Source: Marivivens aquimaris
Lineage (GTDB): Bacteria; Pseudomonadota; Alphaproteobacteria; Rhodobacterales; Rhodobacteraceae
Direction of reading: 5' to 3'
Length of the DNA stretch: 64,000 nt
NCBI RefSeq assembly: GCF_015220045.1
Contig: NZ_JADBGB010000001.1
Location: forward strand, 766,001-830,000
Both the position numbers and the translations under genes were made by a program. The notes beneath the pieces are model-generated. The model worked only from the letters and a program-made list of their open reading frames with translations, ran no database searches and was not told the origin of the DNA. Below, piece after piece: positions 54,262-63,334 of this stretch. Numbering within the stretch: the first letter of the stretch is position 1; the number at the start of each line of letters is the position of its first letter.

Positions 54262-54660
54262 TTATTCCTGTGTGCACTCTGCTTTGACGCAGGCGGTTTC
54301 TATGGTGCCGAGAAGCACATCCGGCATGACCGGTTTGGGACAGTGGAGCGCTTTGGGGAAACGGTCGGCGACGTTGTCTTCGACGATGTGGCCACTGTGG
54401 AAGATCAGCGGGACGCCGTTTTCCTTCAAACGCTCGGCGGCAGGGAACACCTCGCCGTCGCGCAGGCGCACGTCGAGAAGGGCGACATCAGGATTGATGT
54501 TGTTGATCGCGTCCAGTGCATCGGTCACACATGCATAGGGGCCAGCGATTTCGTAGCCGGCGTCCTCGAGCATCATCTGGATATCCATCGCCACGATAGG
54601 CTCGTCCTCGCAGAGAAGAACGAGGGGACGTGACCGGGCACTACTTGGATTTGTTTTCAT
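54262..54660 (-). CDS. Single-domain response regulator of the LOV/HWE pathway
   Basis: The 132-residue receiver has CEDEP, phospho-aspartate in VALLDVRL, S in LIFHSGH, K in HCPKPV. No output domain. It overlaps the end of the CheB-CheR-HWE kinase by 20 bases, so both come from one transcript. It probably accepts phosphate from that kinase. Confidence 0.9.
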   Translation of the reverse strand: MKTNPSSARSRPLVLLCEDEPIVAMDIQMMLEDAGYEIAGPYACVTDALDAINNINPDVALLDVRLRDGEVFPAAERLKENGVPLIFHSGHIVEDNVADRFPKALHCPKPVMPDVLLGTIETACVKAECTQE

Positions 54661-57600
54661 AAATCAATTGCGTCCTGCGCTCTGACTCCGATCTTTCGAT
54701 GAAGATGCGTCCGTTTAACTGCGAGGCGGACAGTTGCATCATCGTCGAGCCGAAGCCGTTAGACTCGTTATCATTAAAAGTCACAGGATCGTTATAAAGT
54801 TCCGTCCAATTAAGAAGAATCTCATGTTCGTCATGTTTTTCCCAATTGATGCGTAGCTTACCGTCAATCGGACCCAGAACACCATATTTTGCAGTGTTCG
54901 TCGCCAGTTCGTGGAAGATCAGCGACAGGGTCGTGAGGGTTTCCGGCGTAAGGTGAACTTCTGGTCCGGAAATCTCGATACCTGCGGACTGACCCCTGTA
55001 GGGCTGGACCGCGCCATCGACGACTTCTTCGAGCGAGAAATACGTGCCGCTGGGCGCTTGATGCGTCATGTTATGCGAGCGGGCGAGTGCGCCGATGCGA
55101 GCGGTGACACCCTCGACGAGCGCAGGGACGGATTTGGCCGAATGACCCGCGATCCGCACCATGCCCGAGATGATCGAGAAGAGGTTCTTCACGCGGTGGT
55201 TCATCTCGTGAAGCATGATCTCGCGGACGCGCTTGGCTTCTTCTTCCTCGGTGACGTCGAACAGAACGCCGAGCGTGCGCTGGCCCTGTGCGCGGCCGAT
55301 GCGGCGACCGACGAACTGGATGCATTTATCATGCTGGTCGAGAGACGGGAGTTCGATGAGCACGTTGAAGGGCGCACTGATCTCGCTGATGCGCATGGTG
55401 CGCTCTGTCTCGTCGCGGATTTTTTCGGGCAGGCTCGCGATGAAGTCGCTGAACTTGAGGCTGTTGGTTTCGAGACCCAGAAGTTCCGCGCCTTTGTCGT
55501 CGAACTTGATCGTTCGACCGTCGCGGGACAGCTCCCACACGCCTAGTCCGGTCACGTCGAGCGCGATGCGGAGGCGTTCGCCTTCGGACTTCAGCTTATC
55601 TTCGAGCAGCAGCGCTTCGGTCAGTTCGCTGAACACGAGCGTTACGCCGTCGATTTCGTCGTCGCGGTCGCGGTAGGGCGTGACGATCAGTGACCATGTG
55701 CGGTGCGCATCATGATCGGACACGCGCAGGTATTGTTCTTCGCCATTGTGCATGACCTGATCGATGGCGGTCAGCACTTCATCGGCTTCGGCAAGGCGAC
55801 AGGTTACTTCCGACAGCGGACGGCCGCGGTCGCCTGCGCGTAGTGGGTAGAGCGTCAGGATGGATTCAGTGAAGTTCCGCACCACGCCTTTGGCGTCGAG
55901 CACCACGAGGGGCAGGGCGGTCGAGCTGAAGAAGTTGGACAGGTCGGTGTTAGCCACGGACAGCTCGTCCACCTTGACCTTAAGTTCGTCGTTGACGGTC
56001 GCAAGTTCCTCGTTCGTCGATTGAAGCTCTTCGTTCATCGACATCATTTCTTCGTTCGAACTTTTTAGCTCCTCGTTCGCAGTCTCCAGCTCTTCGACGG
56101 TCGTGTGAAGGCGGGCGCGGGTGGAGCGAAGTTCGTTTTCGAGACTCTGGACGTGGCTGTCGGTGGCCTCGACGTCATCAAGCTCGTCTTCGTCCATCGG
56201 GGCGAACGGACCGCGTTCGCGGAAGACGAGAAGGATCGTGCCGTCGCGCATCGGATCGCCGATGAGGTCGAACGGCTGTGCGCCAAATTCGGAATGGGCG
56301 ATCAGGTCACGGCTGATCGTGCGTTTGCTTGACGATGTGACCTGACGGATGACCGAGGAAATCGCTTCGCGAACGCCAGCCACGGCAAGCGACGACGCAT
56401 ATTGCGTGTGCATTGCGCCAACGGTGCTAGTCGACAGATAGCGGCCCAAGCGACCAGTCGAACCAAGCAACTCGCCCTCGCGCGAGACATGCAGTGTCGC
56501 GGGGCCGTAGTGGGTGAGAATGCGGTCGCGCAGTTCTTTGTCCGACCAATCCACGCGGGTCGACTCGCTGTCCTTTTCGCTCGAGATGCGGCGGCGTGTG
56601 GTGACTTGGCGTGACTGATTGCGCAGGTGTACGGGGTATTCCGGACGGCCTTCGTTCCGTTCGAAGATACGGGCCTGCGCGTCCACGGGATGGAACATGT
56701 GGTCGTGACGGCCGAGCGTTTCCGACGGTCCGAGGAATAGCGTCGCACCTGGGCGCAGCGCGTAATGAAAAATCGGCATTACAGCCGCTTGCAGCGCGTC
56801 GCCGAAGTAAATCAGCAGGTTACGGCAGGACAGCAGGTCGATGTTGGAAAACGGCGGATCGCGTACGACGCTGTGGACCGAGAACCGGATCATATCGCGG
56901 ATGCGGCTGTTGATCTGGAACTTGCCCTCGCGGGGCAGGGTATAGAGCTCGCGCATTTCCTCAGGAATGTCGATCAACGCGGCAGCAGGGTACATGCCGT
57001 CGCGAGCGATACGGAGCATCTGCTCGTCGATGTCGGTGGCAAAGACCTGAATGTTGATGCTGCGGCGCTGGAGGCGAACCTCTTCGGCAAAGAGCATCGC
57101 GATGGAATAGGCTTCTTCGCCGCTCGAACAGCCGGGCACCCACACGCGGATTTCTTCGTCCTGCGCATCACGGACGAGGGGCTTGATCACCTCGTTGCGC
57201 AGTACCTCAAAATGCGAGGTGTCGCGGAAGAAGCGGGTGACGTTGATTAGCAACTCGCGGAACAGGATCTCGCACTCTTCGGGAGTCGAGCGGATGTAGG
57301 CGAGGTATTCGCGCGCGTCGTCAAGGTCGAGCACCTGAATGCGGCGTTGCACGCGGCGCGACAGGGTCGAGGTTTTGTAGCCCGCAAAGTCGTGACCTGC
57401 GGTGGTGCGAACGACCGAACAGATGTCCTCAAGTGTGTCGTTGACCGTTTCCGCCAGCGCGTTCTGGGCATCGGTCAGCGCAGCTTTGGTAAAGAACTGC
57501 TGCACGCTGTCGATGATCTCGGACGGCACATTGATAAAGTCGACGAGGCCGGTATTGATCGCCGAGGTCGGCATCCCGTCGTATTTCGCCGTGCGGGGCT

Positions 57601-58072
57601 CCTGCACAACGCACAGACCGCCGAGTTCCTTGATTGCACGAAGACCCGCGCTGCCGTCGGCGCCTGTGCCGGACAGGATCACGCAGGCGGCATTCTTGCC
57701 CTGATCCTGAGCGAGGCTTTCGAAGAAATCGTCGATCGGACGGCGCAGCCCGCGGGGCTGGCTGAAATCGGTGAGGCGAAGGGTGCCGCTGTTGATCGAC
57801 AGACCATGTCCGGGCGGAATGATGTGAACGCAGCCCGCACGGACTTTCTCACCGTCCTCGGCCTGACTGACCTCAAGAACGGTGTGGCGGTCGAGCAGCT
57901 CGGCCAGCAGGCTTTCATGGTTCGGGTCGAGGTGCTGGATGACCACAAAGGCCAGTTTGCAGTCCTCACCGGCGGTCGAGAGCATATCGCGCAGCGCTTC
58001 GAGCCCACCCGCGGAGGCTCCGATCCCGACAACGAAAAGCGGGGTACCGGCTTCGTCAGTCATTTTATTCAT
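54641..58072 (-). CDS. CheB-CheR-PAS-HWE histidine kinase fusion, 1143 aa
   Basis: Domains in order: CheB methylesterase (10-190) with catalytic S in GIGASAGG, H in IQHLD, D in GTGADGSAG; CheR methyltransferase (210-480) with PGCSSGEEAYSIA for SAM. A long coiled coil of repeated EELxSxNEEL units (636-724) and two PAS domains (725-950) follow. Last is an HWE-type kinase (LHEMNHRVKNLFS at about 954, HELATNTAKYG and NWTELY in the ATPase domain). No membrane segment. ATG 58070-58072 overlaps the LOV gene stop; ATG 58061-58063 is an alternative. It lies between LOV and receiver genes. Confidence 0.93.
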   Translation of the reverse strand: MNKMTDEAGTPLFVVGIGASAGGLEALRDMLSTAGEDCKLAFVVIQHLDPNHESLLAELLDRHTVLEVSQAEDGEKVRAGCVHIIPPGHGLSINSGTLRLTDFSQPRGLRRPIDDFFESLAQDQGKNAACVILSGTGADGSAGLRAIKELGGLCVVQEPRTAKYDGMPTSAINTGLVDFINVPSEIIDSVQQFFTKAALTDAQNALAETVNDTLEDICSVVRTTAGHDFAGYKTSTLSRRVQRRIQVLDLDDAREYLAYIRSTPEECEILFRELLINVTRFFRDTSHFEVLRNEVIKPLVRDAQDEEIRVWVPGCSSGEEAYSIAMLFAEEVRLQRRSINIQVFATDIDEQMLRIARDGMYPAAALIDIPEEMRELYTLPREGKFQINSRIRDMIRFSVHSVVRDPPFSNIDLLSCRNLLIYFGDALQAAVMPIFHYALRPGATLFLGPSETLGRHDHMFHPVDAQARIFERNEGRPEYPVHLRNQSRQVTTRRRISSEKDSESTRVDWSDKELRDRILTHYGPATLHVSREGELLGSTGRLGRYLSTSTVGAMHTQYASSLAVAGVREAISSVIRQVTSSSKRTISRDLIAHSEFGAQPFDLIGDPMRDGTILLVFRERGPFAPMDEDELDDVEATDSHVQSLENELRSTRARLHTTVEELETANEELKSSNEEMMSMNEELQSTNEELATVNDELKVKVDELSVANTDLSNFFSSTALPLVVLDAKGVVRNFTESILTLYPLRAGDRGRPLSEVTCRLAEADEVLTAIDQVMHNGEEQYLRVSDHDAHRTWSLIVTPYRDRDDEIDGVTLVFSELTEALLLEDKLKSEGERLRIALDVTGLGVWELSRDGRTIKFDDKGAELLGLETNSLKFSDFIASLPEKIRDETERTMRISEISAPFNVLIELPSLDQHDKCIQFVGRRIGRAQGQRTLGVLFDVTEEEEAKRVREIMLHEMNHRVKNLFSIISGMVRIAGHSAKSVPALVEGVTARIGALARSHNMTHQAPSGTYFSLEEVVDGAVQPYRGQSAGIEISGPEVHLTPETLTTLSLIFHELATNTAKYGVLGPIDGKLRINWEKHDEHEILLNWTELYNDPVTFNDNESNGFGSTMMQLSASQLNGRIFIERSESERRTQLIYENKSK

Positions 58073-58601
58073 TCAGGGACATCCGTGCGAGCATAGCGAT
58101 GGAATCTGCGATGGTTTGTGCACTGCCGCGCATAGCGAGGCCAAACTCGACGCTCATGGCATTCACTTCGGCCAATTCGGCGTTCAGCTTCTTGTCATGC
58201 GCGGGCATGCGCGAGCGTTTTTCCGTGCTCGTCATGTCGAACTGCGAGGCCAGAATGAAACGGGTTTTTCCTTTGCGGTCACGCAGACGTGTCATCAGAA
58301 CGAAGTTCAGAAACGTCGTCCCATCCTTGCGGTAGTTCAGAATCGGGAAACGCCCGCTGTCGATATCAGGGTCCATAACAAAATCATGGAGAGCCTTCTT
58401 GTGCGCGGGGTCGGAGTCTTCGCCTTGAAGGAAGCGGCAGTTCTGCCCGATAACGTCCTCGGGCTTGTAGCCGGTCAGATCACAAAATGCCTTGTTCACA
58501 TAACTCAACGGTACGTCGCCGTCATCCGTCGAGAGTGCGAGCGCAACGTTTGAGCGGCTCATATAGGCCGTCAGTTTTTCGGGCAAATTTGTGTGGGACA
58601 T
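58065..58601 (-). CDS. Stand-alone LOV-domain photoreceptor, 178 aa
   Basis: Residues about 18-125 are a LOV domain: the flavin-adduct motif IGQNCRFLQG (C55), FMN-binding NYRKDGTTF, and the Q of SQFD. The last 50 residues are helical (EKRSRMPAHDKKLNAEL...) and may carry the signal to a partner. ATG at 58599-58601 is preferred over a TTG one codon upstream. The gene overlaps the kinase by 8 bases. No effector domain is in this protein. Confidence 0.92.
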   Translation of the reverse strand: MSHTNLPEKLTAYMSRSNVALALSTDDGDVPLSYVNKAFCDLTGYKPEDVIGQNCRFLQGEDSDPAHKKALHDFVMDPDIDSGRFPILNYRKDGTTFLNFVLMTRLRDRKGKTRFILASQFDMTSTEKRSRMPAHDKKLNAELAEVNAMSVEFGLAMRGSAQTIADSIAMLARMSLNE

Positions 58602-58611
58602 CAACCAGGCA

Positions 58612-58636
58612 GTTAAGGAATTGAACTATCCTTAAC
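58612..58636. repeat. Perfect inverted repeat upstream of the LOV gene
   Basis: GTTAAGGA (58612-58619) and TCCTTAAC (58629-58636) form a perfect 8-bp dyad with a 9-base spacer, ending 11 bases before the LOV start. Either an operator or a stem at the ribosome site. Confidence 0.6.
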
Positions 58637-58751
58637 ACTAATGGGTAGTCGGGCTGTGCTTCAAGCACCGAATGCGCGCGTATACGAACCCGAGATGAAG
58701 TTTTTTCGAACCTTCATTCCCCTACATTGCGGTGTCTGCGACTAAAGTAGT

Positions 58752-58814
58752 GGGGCGCTGCCCCTCTTGGCCTGCGGCCAATTCACCCCGGGATATTTGG
58801 GGCACAAAGGCAAA
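58752..58814 (+). repeat. Composite 3'-end element, copy 3
   Basis: GGGGCGCTGCCCCTC, GGCCTGCGGCC, TTCACCCCGGGATATTTGGGG, CACAAAGGCAAAGAGAAA, followed by the terminator at 58818. The same order of parts as copies 1 and 2. Confidence 0.65.
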
Positions 58815-58817
58815 GAG

Positions 58818-58844
58818 AAAGGGCGGCCACTCGGGCCGCCCTTT
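58818..58844 (-). terminator. Terminator after icd
   Basis: AAAGGGCGGCC (58818-58828) pairs perfectly with GGCCGCCCTTT (58834-58844). On the minus strand it follows the icd stop by 6 bases and continues CTCTTTGCCTTT. Confidence 0.75.
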
Positions 58845-58850
58845 GCGTTG

Positions 58851-61049
58851 TTAGCCGATGATGGCGTTGAGCGTGGCGCTCGGGCGCATCACTGCTGCTG
58901 TCTTGGCCGCGTCGAGCAGGTAGTAGCCACCCAGATCGGCGGGGCTGCCTTCGCCAGCGTGCAGTTCGGCGAGGATGGTTTCCTCTTTGCCTGCAAGCTC
59001 TTCCGCGATCGGCTTGAAGTGGGCTGCAAGGTCAGCGTCGTCCGACTGCGCGGCCAGTGCTTCGGCCCAGTAGCGGGCGAACCAGTAGTGCGAGGTGCGG
59101 TTGTCGTTCTGACCGACGCGGCCTTCGGGGCTCTTACCGCCCATCAGGACTTTCTGGATCGACTCGCCGACAGCAGCGCCGAGGACGGCGGCTTTCTTGT
59201 CGTCGCGGGCCGCTGCGAGGAAGTCGAACGATTCGCCCAGTGCGCAGAATTCGCCCAGCGAGTCCCAGCGCAGGTGGTTTTCTTCGAGAACCTGCTGGAC
59301 GTGCTTCGGAGCGGTGCCGCCAGCGCCAGTTTCAAAGAGGCCGCCGCCCTGCATCAGCGATACGATCGACAGCATCTTGGCCGAGGTGCCCAGTTCGAGG
59401 ATCGGGAACAGGTCGGTCAGGTAGTCGCGGAGTACGTTACCGGTGATGGTGACGACGTCCTTGCCTGCGGTCATGTGTTCCAGCGTCCAGCGGGTGGCTT
59501 CGCGCGGGGCCATGATCGGGATATCGATGCCGGCTTCTTTGAGAGCGGGTTCGACGTACTTGATCAGTTCGGCATCGTGGGCGCGGTTCGCGTCGAGCCA
59601 GAAGGCACCGAGGCCGGTGGCCTTGACGCGGCGGACAGCGAGTTTGATCCAGTCTTCGATCGGAGCCTGCTTCACAGTCGCCGAGCGCCAGATGTCGCCC
59701 TTTTCGACGGTGTGCTCGTGCAGCACGTCGCTGTTGTCCAGAACGATGCGCACGGTGCCGTCTGCCTTCATTTCGAAGGTGGTCGGGTGCGAGCCGTACT
59801 CTTCGGCCTTCTGGGCCATCAGACCGACGTTCGAGACAGCACCGCAGGAGGTGACGTCCAGTTTGCCGTTTTCTTTGAAGTAGTTGATGGTCTCGTCGTA
59901 GACGCCAGCGTAGCTGTTGTCGGGGATGCAGCACTTGGTCGGCGCGGCCTTGCCGTCCGGACCCCAGCCGATACCACCAGCGCGGATCACTGCGGGCATC
60001 GAGGCGTCGATGATCACGTCGGACGAGACGTGCAGGTTGGTGATGCCTTTGTCGGAGTTCACCATGTACATGTCCGGCTGGGCTTCCATGGCAGCCTTGT
60101 AGTCGGCTTCCAGTTCGGCGTTGCCAGCGATTTTTGCTTCGAGATCGCCGAGACCCTGGTTCGGGTTGAAGCCGAGTTCCGCAAGCTTGTCGCCGTGCTT
60201 GGCGATGAAGTCTTCGAGGTAGACCGACACGAAGTGACCGAAGATGATCGGGTCGGAGACCTTCATCATGGTGGCCTTCAGGTGGACCGAGAACAGAACG
60301 CCCGGCTCCATCGACGCGATTTCCTGTTTGATGAACGCGCGGAGGGCTTTGGCCGACAGGTAGGTCGCATCGACGATCTCGCCTTCGATGTACTTCAGGC
60401 CGTCCTTCAGAACGGTTTCGGTGCCGTCAGCGGCGGTGTGGACGATCTTGGCGCCGCCAGCTTGCGCTGCGGTGATGGTTGCCGACTTTTCATTGTGGAA
60501 GAAGTCGTTACCTTCCATCGACGCGACTGTGGTTTTGCAATCGGCGGTCCACTCACCCATGCGGTGCGGGTTTGCCTTTGCGTATTCCTTCACCGCCTTG
60601 GCCGAACGACGGTCCGAGTTGCCTTCGCGCAGCACGGGGTTCACGGCCGAGCCCTTGACGGCGTCGTAGCGGGCCTGGATCGACTTTTCTTCGTCGGTCT
60701 TCGGCTCGTAGGGGTAGTCCGGAACGGCATAGCCCTTGGACTGGAGTTCCTTGATCGCTGCGGTCAGCTGCGGCATCGAGGCCGAGATGTTCGGCAGCTT
60801 GATGACGTTGGCTTCCGGCGTCTTCACGATCTGGCCCAGAGCGGCGAGGTCGTCCGAAATGCGCTGCTCTTCGGTCAGGCACTCGGGGAAGACGGCGAGG
60901 ATGCGGCCTGCAACCGAGATGTTGCGCTGTGCAACGTCGATGCCGGCAGCGCCTGCAAAAGAGCGCACGATCGGCAGCAGCGATGCGCTGGCCAGTTCGG
61001 GGGCTTCGTCAACAATGGTATAAATAATATCGGGGGTCTTATCGGCCAT
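58851..61049 (-). CDS. icd: Monomeric NADP-isocitrate dehydrogenase
   Basis: The 732-residue product is the monomeric type of IDH, oxidising isocitrate to 2-oxoglutarate with NADP. It begins with [21 protein letters not shown] and contains [26 protein letters not shown] and the C-terminal [21 protein letters not shown], all family-typical. Length matches the 730-745 of monomeric IDHs, not the 400 of dimeric ones. ATG 61047-61049. Confidence 0.95.
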   Translation of the reverse strand: MADKTPDIIYTIVDEAPELASASLLPIVRSFAGAAGIDVAQRNISVAGRILAVFPECLTEEQRISDDLAALGQIVKTPEANVIKLPNISASMPQLTAAIKELQSKGYAVPDYPYEPKTDEEKSIQARYDAVKGSAVNPVLREGNSDRRSAKAVKEYAKANPHRMGEWTADCKTTVASMEGNDFFHNEKSATITAAQAGGAKIVHTAADGTETVLKDGLKYIEGEIVDATYLSAKALRAFIKQEIASMEPGVLFSVHLKATMMKVSDPIIFGHFVSVYLEDFIAKHGDKLAELGFNPNQGLGDLEAKIAGNAELEADYKAAMEAQPDMYMVNSDKGITNLHVSSDVIIDASMPAVIRAGGIGWGPDGKAAPTKCCIPDNSYAGVYDETINYFKENGKLDVTSCGAVSNVGLMAQKAEEYGSHPTTFEMKADGTVRIVLDNSDVLHEHTVEKGDIWRSATVKQAPIEDWIKLAVRRVKATGLGAFWLDANRAHDAELIKYVEPALKEAGIDIPIMAPREATRWTLEHMTAGKDVVTITGNVLRDYLTDLFPILELGTSAKMLSIVSLMQGGGLFETGAGGTAPKHVQQVLEENHLRWDSLGEFCALGESFDFLAAARDDKKAAVLGAAVGESIQKVLMGGKSPEGRVGQNDNRTSHYWFARYWAEALAAQSDDADLAAHFKPIAEELAGKEETILAELHAGEGSPADLGGYYLLDAAKTAAVMRPSATLNAIIG

Positions 61050-61193
61050 GGGTCGCTTCTCCGCGGTTTGCTGGTGCGATGGGTCGATGCAGGATCGCTC
61101 CTGCGGTCGGTGCTGGCTTACAGGAGAGGCACCGAGGCGTCAATGTGTGCCATGGTATACCGAACCGATTGGCGGGGTGTCGCGGTGTCGCAG

Positions 61194-62678
61194 TCAGCGG
61201 CGGGCGTTGCCGCGTGAGCCTTCGATATGGAGCTGTGTGCCGACCCGCATGGACGCGCGGAGGCGGCGGGACAGTTGGTCGATCGCCATTGTCAGCAGGA
61301 ATGACACTGCTAGCAGGGCAACCACGCGGTCGAGGCGGAGTTCCTGCACGTTCTTCTGGATGTAGAAGCCAAGCGTGCCGATGCCGAGGATGCCCATGAT
61401 CGCGCTTTCGCGGACGATGATTTCCCAGCGATAAAGGCAAAGCGCCCAGAAATTCGCGCTGAGGCGGGGGACAAGTTCCCACCCCCACAGCGTCAAGCCG
61501 GTTGGCGCATCGGGTCGCAGCGCGAGCGATGTGGCCTGCCGCCCGAGCAGGTGCGCGATGATCGCCCCGTTGTGCAATGCGAGCGCGAGGATCGCGGGAA
61601 GCATGGAGGGACCGAAGAACTGGAGCAGAACGAACGCCAGCATGTACTCCGGCAGCGACCGGCAAAGCACGAGGCCGAGGTGCCCTATCATCGCGCCGAA
61701 ACGCCCTGCAACACGGGGCACGATGGCGGGGAAGGCGAAGAAGGCGATCAAGGCGGCTCCGGTCAGAGCGATTTGCGACAGGACGACGGTGTCGACGACG
61801 CCTGGCCATGCTTGGTTGACGAATACCTTTTCGAGCCAGCCGCTCCATTCCGCGCCGGTGCGGATCGGGGCAGGAATGATGTCGTGCAGGAAGCGCGCGA
61901 ACATGCCGCTGCCCATGGGCGGCGTTTTCTGGGCGACCAGAACGGCGAGCGACGCCAGTAGGTATATCGGCGCGAGGCGCCACTTCATCCAGCGGCGTAC
62001 GGGGATGATCAGCAGCAGAAAAATCGCGAGGACCGCGAAAGCCTGATCGTAGTGCGCCTGTTTGAAATATGTTTCGAGCAGATAGCCGAGCGTCGGCAGA
62101 CCGATGAAGCCTAGCACCGCCGATGACCTGATCCCGCACTCGAGGCGGTAGAGCGTGTAATTCCGCATCGGGACCACGCATTGCGGCAGGCGCGCCCAGA
62201 GGAGCCGCGTGATCTGGCCGACTTTGCGGGGCAGGGCAGCTTCGGGCGCGCGGCTTGCCTCGTCGAGGTATTCGGAGAACACCTTGGCGAAGATGCCGGT
62301 GTAGGGAATGCCGATTGCCAATACGCCCGTGGTCGGACTGAGGCCCGTGATGTTCAGCAGGAGAAGAGCCCAGAACAGCTCGTGGATCGCGCGGATCGCG
62401 ATGCAGAACGTTCGGACGGTGCGGATGTGATAAAGCGGCGCGAGTAGCAGTCCGAAGCCCGCGCCAAAGAACACTCCGCAGACCGCGAAGGCCGCTGTCA
62501 GCATCGTGCCGTTAAAAAGCTCGGGCCATATCGAGAAATCGGGGTGGAGCAGGCCATCTGCCATGCGTGCCAGCAAAACTGACGGATCGGTGTGGCGGCC
62601 CGTCAGGTCGGCAAAACCGAGGGCAACAATTGCCGCCGCGATGAACCCCAGCAGAACTACCCTGCGCGAGCTGATCAT
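61194..62678 (-). CDS. Fused ABC permease of a PhnE-like importer
   Basis: The 494-residue protein consists of two consecutive binding-protein-dependent permease domains in one chain. The first has the EAA-type loop near EASRAPEAALPRKVG, and the second near TGLTLWGWELVPRLSANF. It forms the whole channel for the ATPase and binding protein upstream. Overlap of 4 bases with the ATPase (ATGA). The substrate could be phosphonate, phosphite or another oxyanion such as selenate; I cannot decide. I chose ATG 62676-62678. Confidence 0.82.
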   Translation of the reverse strand: MISSRRVVLLGFIAAAIVALGFADLTGRHTDPSVLLARMADGLLHPDFSIWPELFNGTMLTAAFAVCGVFFGAGFGLLLAPLYHIRTVRTFCIAIRAIHELFWALLLLNITGLSPTTGVLAIGIPYTGIFAKVFSEYLDEASRAPEAALPRKVGQITRLLWARLPQCVVPMRNYTLYRLECGIRSSAVLGFIGLPTLGYLLETYFKQAHYDQAFAVLAIFLLLIIPVRRWMKWRLAPIYLLASLAVLVAQKTPPMGSGMFARFLHDIIPAPIRTGAEWSGWLEKVFVNQAWPGVVDTVVLSQIALTGAALIAFFAFPAIVPRVAGRFGAMIGHLGLVLCRSLPEYMLAFVLLQFFGPSMLPAILALALHNGAIIAHLLGRQATSLALRPDAPTGLTLWGWELVPRLSANFWALCLYRWEIIVRESAIMGILGIGTLGFYIQKNVQELRLDRVVALLAVSFLLTMAIDQLSRRLRASMRVGTQLHIEGSRGNARR

Positions 62679-63334
62679 GCGTAGAGCGCGGCGATGTCCG
62701 CGTCGCTGGCCTCGGTCGGCGGGCAATCCAAGACGATGCGCCCGCCCGCGATGCCGATGATACGCGTGGCCCAGCCTTTGGCCATCTCGACATCATGCAT
62801 GGCGATGACCGAGGTCGCGAAGGTTTCGTCGAGCCGCGCCAGCAGCTCCGCCCCTTGTGTGACATCGACGGCTGATACAGGCTCATCCGCCAGCACTACA
62901 TCACCGCCCCGCAGCAGCGCACGCGATAGGGCGACCCGCTGCTTCTGTCCGCCCGACAGGTTCATCACCGGCCGGCGGCCAAGCCCGCTGAGGCCCGTGG
63001 CGTCCAGAACGGTATCCACAGCGGCCCGTTCGGCCTTACTCGGCCAGATCAGAGTGCGCAGATTTCGCGCCGTTCCGTGGTTATCCAGCCGCCCCATCCA
63101 GACGTTGTGAAACGCCGAAAGTTGCCCGACGAGGCCGGTGTCTTGGGGTACGTAGGCGATACGCCCCAAAAGGCGGCTATATATAGTAGTGAGCAAAGTG
63201 CTCTTCCCCGCGCCACTTTTTCCCAGCAGCGCGAGGCGTTCTCCGGTGGCGACGGATAGCGAAACGCCGGCCAGAACGGTCTTGCCGTCCCAGCCGAGGT
63301 CTTCGTTTTCCAGTGTCGCCAGAACCTGCGTCAT
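62675..63334 (-). CDS. PhnC-like ABC transporter ATPase
   Basis: The 219-residue protein has Walker A GKSGAGKST, Q-loop VPQDTG, signature LSGGQKQRVALSRAL, Walker B VVLADEPVSAVD and the H-loop AMHDVE. It belongs to the phosphonate-type import ATPases. Overlaps both neighbours by 4 bases (ATGA), so the three genes are one operon. Confidence 0.92.
   Translation of the reverse strand: MTQVLATLENEDLGWDGKTVLAGVSLSVATGERLALLGKSGAGKSTLLTTIYSRLLGRIAYVPQDTGLVGQLSAFHNVWMGRLDNHGTARNLRTLIWPSKAERAAVDTVLDATGLSGLGRRPVMNLSGGQKQRVALSRALLRGGDVVLADEPVSAVDVTQGAELLARLDETFATSVIAMHDVEMAKGWATRIIGIAGGRIVLDCPPTEASDADIAALYA

Noticed and set aside
58767..61217. An 816-codon open frame antisense to icd
   Set aside because: It mirrors the monomeric IDH gene codon for codon, has no domain and arises from GC-rich codon bias.
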